Source: a virus. Taken from it: a stretch of DNA of 22,050 nt. Made by a program: the position numbers and the translations under genes. Location of the stretch: positions 1 to 22,050 of IMG/VR virus record IMGVR_UViG_3300037246_000642; one strand, given 5' to 3'. Under the pieces are notes generated by a model. The model made no database searches. It was not told where the DNA came from and saw only the letters and a program-made list of their open reading frames with translations. Positions within the stretch are counted from its first letter, which is position 1, and every line of letters begins with the position of its first letter. Shown one piece after another: positions 19,505 to 22,050 of this stretch.

Positions 19505-19779
19505 TGAAGATTAGGCCAAAAGTGCCACAGCCGAGAAAAGACGAGGTTAATTATGCACATTTAAAAGACGGGACGACGTTTATTTATCGCGGGAGCCTAT
19601 GCTTTAAGGCCGACGTGGAAGGGCACCAGTTAGGCATATGCCTTGGGAAGTCGACCGAGGGCGACTGTAGTGGAGTTGATTGGTATGACGAGATGTGCGG
19701 GCAAATGGTTGTACCGGTTGACGTTGAGCTGAAGTGGTCATACAAGAAACAGCCCTCCAAAAAGAAGCCTAAGAAATGA
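19504..19779 (+). CDS. Hypothetical protein, 91 residues
   Basis: A 91-residue protein: basic start (KIRPKVPQPRKDEVNY), beta-like middle with three Cys (LCFKADVEGHQLGICLG, GDCSG), and a Lys-rich tail (KKQPSKKKPKK). Start codon overlaps the previous stop. The basic tail suggests nucleic-acid contact. It overlaps the exonuclease start as ATGA, so it may be made in fixed ratio with the exonuclease, but a partner role is only inferred. Confidence 0.6.
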   Translation: MKIRPKVPQPRKDEVNYAHLKDGTTFIYRGSLCFKADVEGHQLGICLGKSTEGDCSGVDWYDEMCGQMVVPVDVELKWSYKKQPSKKKPKK

Positions 19780-20372
19780 TTATCTCCTGCCCCCAAGGCT
19801 CACCTGAATGGCACTACCTCCGCCTCGGCACTGTTACGGGAACAGGCTTTGCCAAGGTGCTGTGCAAGGGCAAAGGCCGTGGGGACTACATGGACGTCTT
19901 GGTCGAGGAGCTACGTACCATGAGCCCTAGAGAGGCTTACGTCAGTACCCACATGGAGCATGGCACAGCATGGGAGCCTATCGCACGTCTAGTTTACGAG
20001 GCGGTGACGCAAAGGACGGTTGACGAGGTAGGGTTCATTATCAAGGATGATTACATCGGAATATCACCTGATGGGTTAGTAGGAGACTGTGGTGCTATAG
20101 AAATCAAGTGTCCTTTACTGTCAACTCATCAGGGATATATCGAGAAGAACCGGTGTCCACCTAAGTATAAGGCGCAGGTGCAGGGCATACTCTGGGTGAC
20201 TGGCCGGAAGTGGTGTGACTTTATGAGTTACTGCCCTACAGCCAAGCAGCGGGTACTGATCGTCAGGGTAGAGCGGGATGAAAGCTATATAAGGAACCTA
20301 GAAAATGAAACTAATAAATTCGTGGCTGAACTTAAGGAGAAAATTAATGGCAGCGTGCATAGGAACATGTAA
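19776..20372 (+). CDS. YqaJ-type viral recombination exonuclease
   Basis: A 198-residue PD-(D/E)XK nuclease of the lambda exonuclease/YqaJ group. In order: QGSPEWHYLRLGTVTGTGF at 7-25 (the GS.EW...R.G..T.S start), HGTAWEPIAR at 62-71 with the G...EP.A motif and Glu 67, SPDGLVG at 97-103 with the catalytic Asp 99, AIEIKCP at 107-113 with Glu 109 and Lys 111, and YKAQVQGILWVTG at 131-143 with Gln 136. These are all the expected catalytic residues. It degrades one DNA strand to give 3' ends for annealing-type recombination. The SSB-like gene follows about 730 bases downstream. It overlaps the previous gene by four bases. Confidence 0.88.
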   Translation: MIISCPQGSPEWHYLRLGTVTGTGFAKVLCKGKGRGDYMDVLVEELRTMSPREAYVSTHMEHGTAWEPIARLVYEAVTQRTVDEVGFIIKDDYIGISPDGLVGDCGAIEIKCPLLSTHQGYIEKNRCPPKYKAQVQGILWVTGRKWCDFMSYCPTAKQRVLIVRVERDESYIRNLENETNKFVAELKEKINGSVHRNM

Positions 20373-20397
20373 TTGTGGTAAATCGAAAGGAACTAAG

Positions 20398-20685
20398 ATG
20401 AGTACAGAACTAGACGCAAGAATCAAGCAGAATAAGGCTGACCAAGAGAAGCTGGCTGAAGAGGGGCGGAGGCTGGAGGCGGAGAAGGATAGATTGGTGC
20501 TGGGCGATTATGGCACTGATGAGAAAGGGGAGGTTTTATTGATAGTTGAATACCATGGCTGTATGGAATGGGAGCTTACATCAATGAACCGCCAAGGTGC
20601 TTCGTGCGGTGCAATAGGCAGAGATGGCAGGCACATGACAAGGGAGTTTACCAAAAAGGGCAATGTTTACAATGACACAATCTAA
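20398..20685 (+). CDS. Coiled-coil hypothetical protein, first of a tandem paralogue pair
   Basis: A 95-residue protein. The first 32 residues (ELDARIKQNKADQEKLAEEG) form a charged coiled coil and match the start of the next gene closely. The rest has a small beta domain (EVLLIVEYHGCMEWELTSMN). The start at 20398 has GAAAGGA at good spacing and aligns with the paralogue. A second in-frame ATG at 20347, behind AAGGAG, would add 17 residues including CNCGK; both may be used. Function unknown. Confidence 0.6.
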   Translation: MSTELDARIKQNKADQEKLAEEGRRLEAEKDRLVLGDYGTDEKGEVLLIVEYHGCMEWELTSMNRQGASCGAIGRDGRHMTREFTKKGNVYNDTI

Positions 20686-20698
20686 GAAAGGCTAAATC

Positions 20699-21034
20699 AT
20701 GAGCATAGACGCAAGAATAGAACAGAACAAAGCCGACCAGCAGCGACTCCAAGAGGAGGGCGAACGGCTGGAGCGGGAACGGAAGGACAGCGAGGTTACT
20801 TATTCGATTGGGGATAGGTTTGTTTATTCCGCGAATGGTTGTTGTAAGGGAGATAAATGCCTCCTTGTTAATGTATCAGGGCGTGTAGCCATGATTGCAT
20901 TAAAGTCTGGCGGATTTTTCTCTTATAATGAGAATCCAAAACGCCAAAGCCATATCACTACAGAAGAGTTTCGCCGTATATCTAGTGGTAACTTCACCCG
21001 CTACTGGGACGCCCGAAAGCAGTGTAAGTGCTAG
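20699..21034 (+). CDS. Coiled-coil hypothetical protein, second of a tandem paralogue pair
   Basis: A 111-residue protein with an N-terminal coiled coil (IDARIEQNKADQQRLQEEGE) nearly identical in pattern to that of the preceding gene, then a different beta-rich domain containing IGDRFVYSANGC and RVAMIALKSGGFFSYN, and a Cys-containing end (KQCKC). The ATG follows AGAAAGG. The pair likely arose by duplication of the coiled-coil part followed by divergence or exchange of the C-terminal domain. The coiled coil may let both proteins form mixed oligomers. Confidence 0.65.
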   Translation: MSIDARIEQNKADQQRLQEEGERLERERKDSEVTYSIGDRFVYSANGCCKGDKCLLVNVSGRVAMIALKSGGFFSYNENPKRQSHITTEEFRRISSGNFTRYWDARKQCKC

Positions 21035-21103
21035 AATAGGAGGTGACCGGCACATAAGCAAGAGTGGAACTAAATGGAAACTAACTTAATCAAGGAAAGA
21101 AAT

Positions 21104-21733
21104 ATGAAAGCACCAGACGATAGACCTAAACGTGACCCGTTCCCAGCAGGGACATATAATGCTGTATGTTACGGCGTTATAGACATGGGCACACAACATG
21201 TACCAAGTAAGCTGTACGGTGATAAGGATAAACGACAGGTTCGCGTACAGTGGGAAGTGCCAGCCTTACGGGTGAAGTACGAGAAAGACGGCAAGGAACT
21301 GGAAGGCCCGAAGGTAATCGGCAAGACGTATATGTTCAGTACGTACAAGAAAGCTAAGTTATTTGAACACTTGACTGCTTGGGGGTTAACTGACCTCGAC
21401 AAGCTTGAGATAGAGACATTGATCGGCAGAGGTTGCATGTTGAACGTAGCCCATACACAGGCTGATGACGGAGATACCATCTCTTATATCTCTTCAGTGA
21501 TGCAGATGCCTGCTGGCAGTGTGTCACCGCAACTAGAGAACCCAGAGATGTACTACTCCGTCGAAGAGCATGGTAAGGCAATACCAGAGACCATGTACCC
21601 TTGGCTTAAAAAGAAGATTGAAGAGTGCAAGGAGCTTAATGAGGATAGTCCTTCAGCTGCCCCTGCCCATGCACCGGATGTGCCACCAGCGACAGATACG
21701 ACTGACTACGCGGACGAGAATATTCCTTTCTAA
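21104..21733 (+). CDS. Single-stranded DNA-binding-like protein with acidic tail
   Basis: A 209-residue protein. The core has FPAGTYNAVCYGVIDMGTQ, then RQVRVQWEVPALRV and GKTYMFSTYKKAKLFEHLTAWG, ISYISSVMQMP, a pattern of phage OB-fold-like DNA-binding proteins. After a Pro/Ala linker it ends DYADENIPF, the acidic hydrophobic tip that SSBs use to recruit partners. Start at 21104 is preferred because AAGGAAAG lies 4 bases before it; an in-frame ATG at 21074 would add 10 residues with a weaker site. It sits after the exonuclease, so the two form a replication/recombination module. The OB fold is inferred from family resemblance. Confidence 0.72.
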   Translation: MKAPDDRPKRDPFPAGTYNAVCYGVIDMGTQHVPSKLYGDKDKRQVRVQWEVPALRVKYEKDGKELEGPKVIGKTYMFSTYKKAKLFEHLTAWGLTDLDKLEIETLIGRGCMLNVAHTQADDGDTISYISSVMQMPAGSVSPQLENPEMYYSVEEHGKAIPETMYPWLKKKIEECKELNEDSPSAAPAHAPDVPPATDTTDYADENIPF

Positions 21734-21751
21734 ACTAGACGCTTTCTCCAC

Positions 21752-21796
21752 GGCGGCCTCGGTTAAAGACTAGAGTCTTGAAGAGCTGGGGTCGCC
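21752..21796 (+). other. Nested stem-loop after the SSB-like gene
   Basis: AAGACT (21766-21771) pairs with AGTCTT (21774-21779), with CTC/GAG and an outer GGCG (21752-21755)/CGCC (21793-21796) also able to pair. No U-tract follows, so it is probably a processing or stability structure and not a terminator. Confidence 0.45.
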
Positions 21797-21829
21797 ACTA
21801 TTGAAATACAGTTAAGACTGAGGTGTAAT

Positions 21830-22050
21830 ATGAGCCAAGAACTAATACAAAACGTAAAGAATATGCAGTTACTGATCCAAGCCATCACGGTTGAAGGTAA
21901 ACGAAGCGAAGATTTAATCAAAGCTAAAGCCACCTCTGCCTTTGAATATGACATGAAGCTGGCGGTGACAATGGCTAGGCTGAAGCTCGAAGGCAACCCT
22001 ACTACCACAGTAGAGAAGCTGGCTAAAGGCAACAAAGAAGTAGCTAAGGC
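21830..22050 (+). CDS. Conserved phage hypothetical protein, C-terminus cut by window edge
   Basis: The frame is open from ATG 21830 to the right edge (73 codons). AGGTG lies 4 bases upstream. The sequence is helical and Lys/Glu/Ala-rich (MQLLIQAITVEGKRSEDLIK, then EYDMKLAVTMARLKLEGNP). Proteins with an acidic/basic helix, a tyrosine and A...A...LKLEG.P are frequent just after phage SSB or recombination genes, with no known function. Possible helper of the recombination module. Confidence 0.6.
   Translation, partial: MSQELIQNVKNMQLLIQAITVEGKRSEDLIKAKATSAFEYDMKLAVTMARLKLEGNPTTTVEKLAKGNKEVAK

Noticed and set aside
1-22050. CRISPR array, insertion sequence or integrase/attachment site
   Set aside because: No regularly spaced direct repeats, no transposase and no integrase are visible anywhere in the window.

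Overview
The window is part of the genome of a tailed double-stranded DNA phage with a podovirus-type virion. Evidence: a compact head/tail gene block with a gpA-type large terminase, a podoviral head-to-tail connector portal, scaffold, major capsid protein, a T7 gp11-like tail adaptor and a gp12-like tail nozzle protein, followed by a divergently oriented block of small early-type genes with a YqaJ-type exonuclease and an SSB-like protein. No integrase, repressor, rRNA or host metabolic gene is visible. A small lipoprotein with a lipobox and Shine-Dalgarno starts point to a bacterial, probably Gram-negative, host; the exact host cannot be read from the sequence.

Layout. (1) 1-10440, minus strand, transcribed right to left: small terminase, an unusually wide 277-base gap, two small basic proteins, large terminase, two small proteins, portal, a Bbp19-like small protein, scaffold, a 124-base structured gap with a micro-ORF, major capsid, a probable head structural protein, a rho-independent terminator, tail adaptor, a small structural protein and a tail nozzle protein cut by the left edge. 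Most genes overlap or are separated by a few bases. (2) 10441-10633, divergent control region. (3) 10634-13043, plus strand: nine small early genes, including a lipoprotein and zinc-ribbon proteins, with RNA hairpins between some of them. (4) 13062-15128, an island on the minus strand with its own sigma70-like promoters: an HNH/endonuclease VII-like gene, a small gene, about 820 bases of non-coding, very strongly structured sequence, and two short genes. (5) 15179-22050, plus strand again: a cytosine-C5 methyltransferase-like protein, then many small genes, the exonuclease, two tandem paralogues, the SSB-like protein and a gene cut by the right edge.

The most unusual part is the minus-strand non-coding region at about 13470-14285. 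By eye it contains at least ten helices, a C(UUCG)G tetraloop, a multi-branch junction, a likely pseudoknot and two tRNA-like elements. This is reminiscent of the large ornate phage RNAs (GOLLD, ROOL) or may be a new family. Two further tRNA-like elements (11229-11277 and 17872-17941) sit between genes on the plus strand. All four keep an acceptor stem stacked on a canonical T-arm but have a missing or defective D-arm or anticodon arm, so they look like structural or processing elements more than decoding tRNAs.

How the genes work together: the terminase pair packages DNA through the portal into a capsid built from major capsid and scaffold proteins. The adaptor and nozzle form the short tail. 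The exonuclease and SSB-like protein form a DNA recombination/replication module, and the methyltransferase probably protects or marks phage DNA. Functions of most small early genes are unknown.
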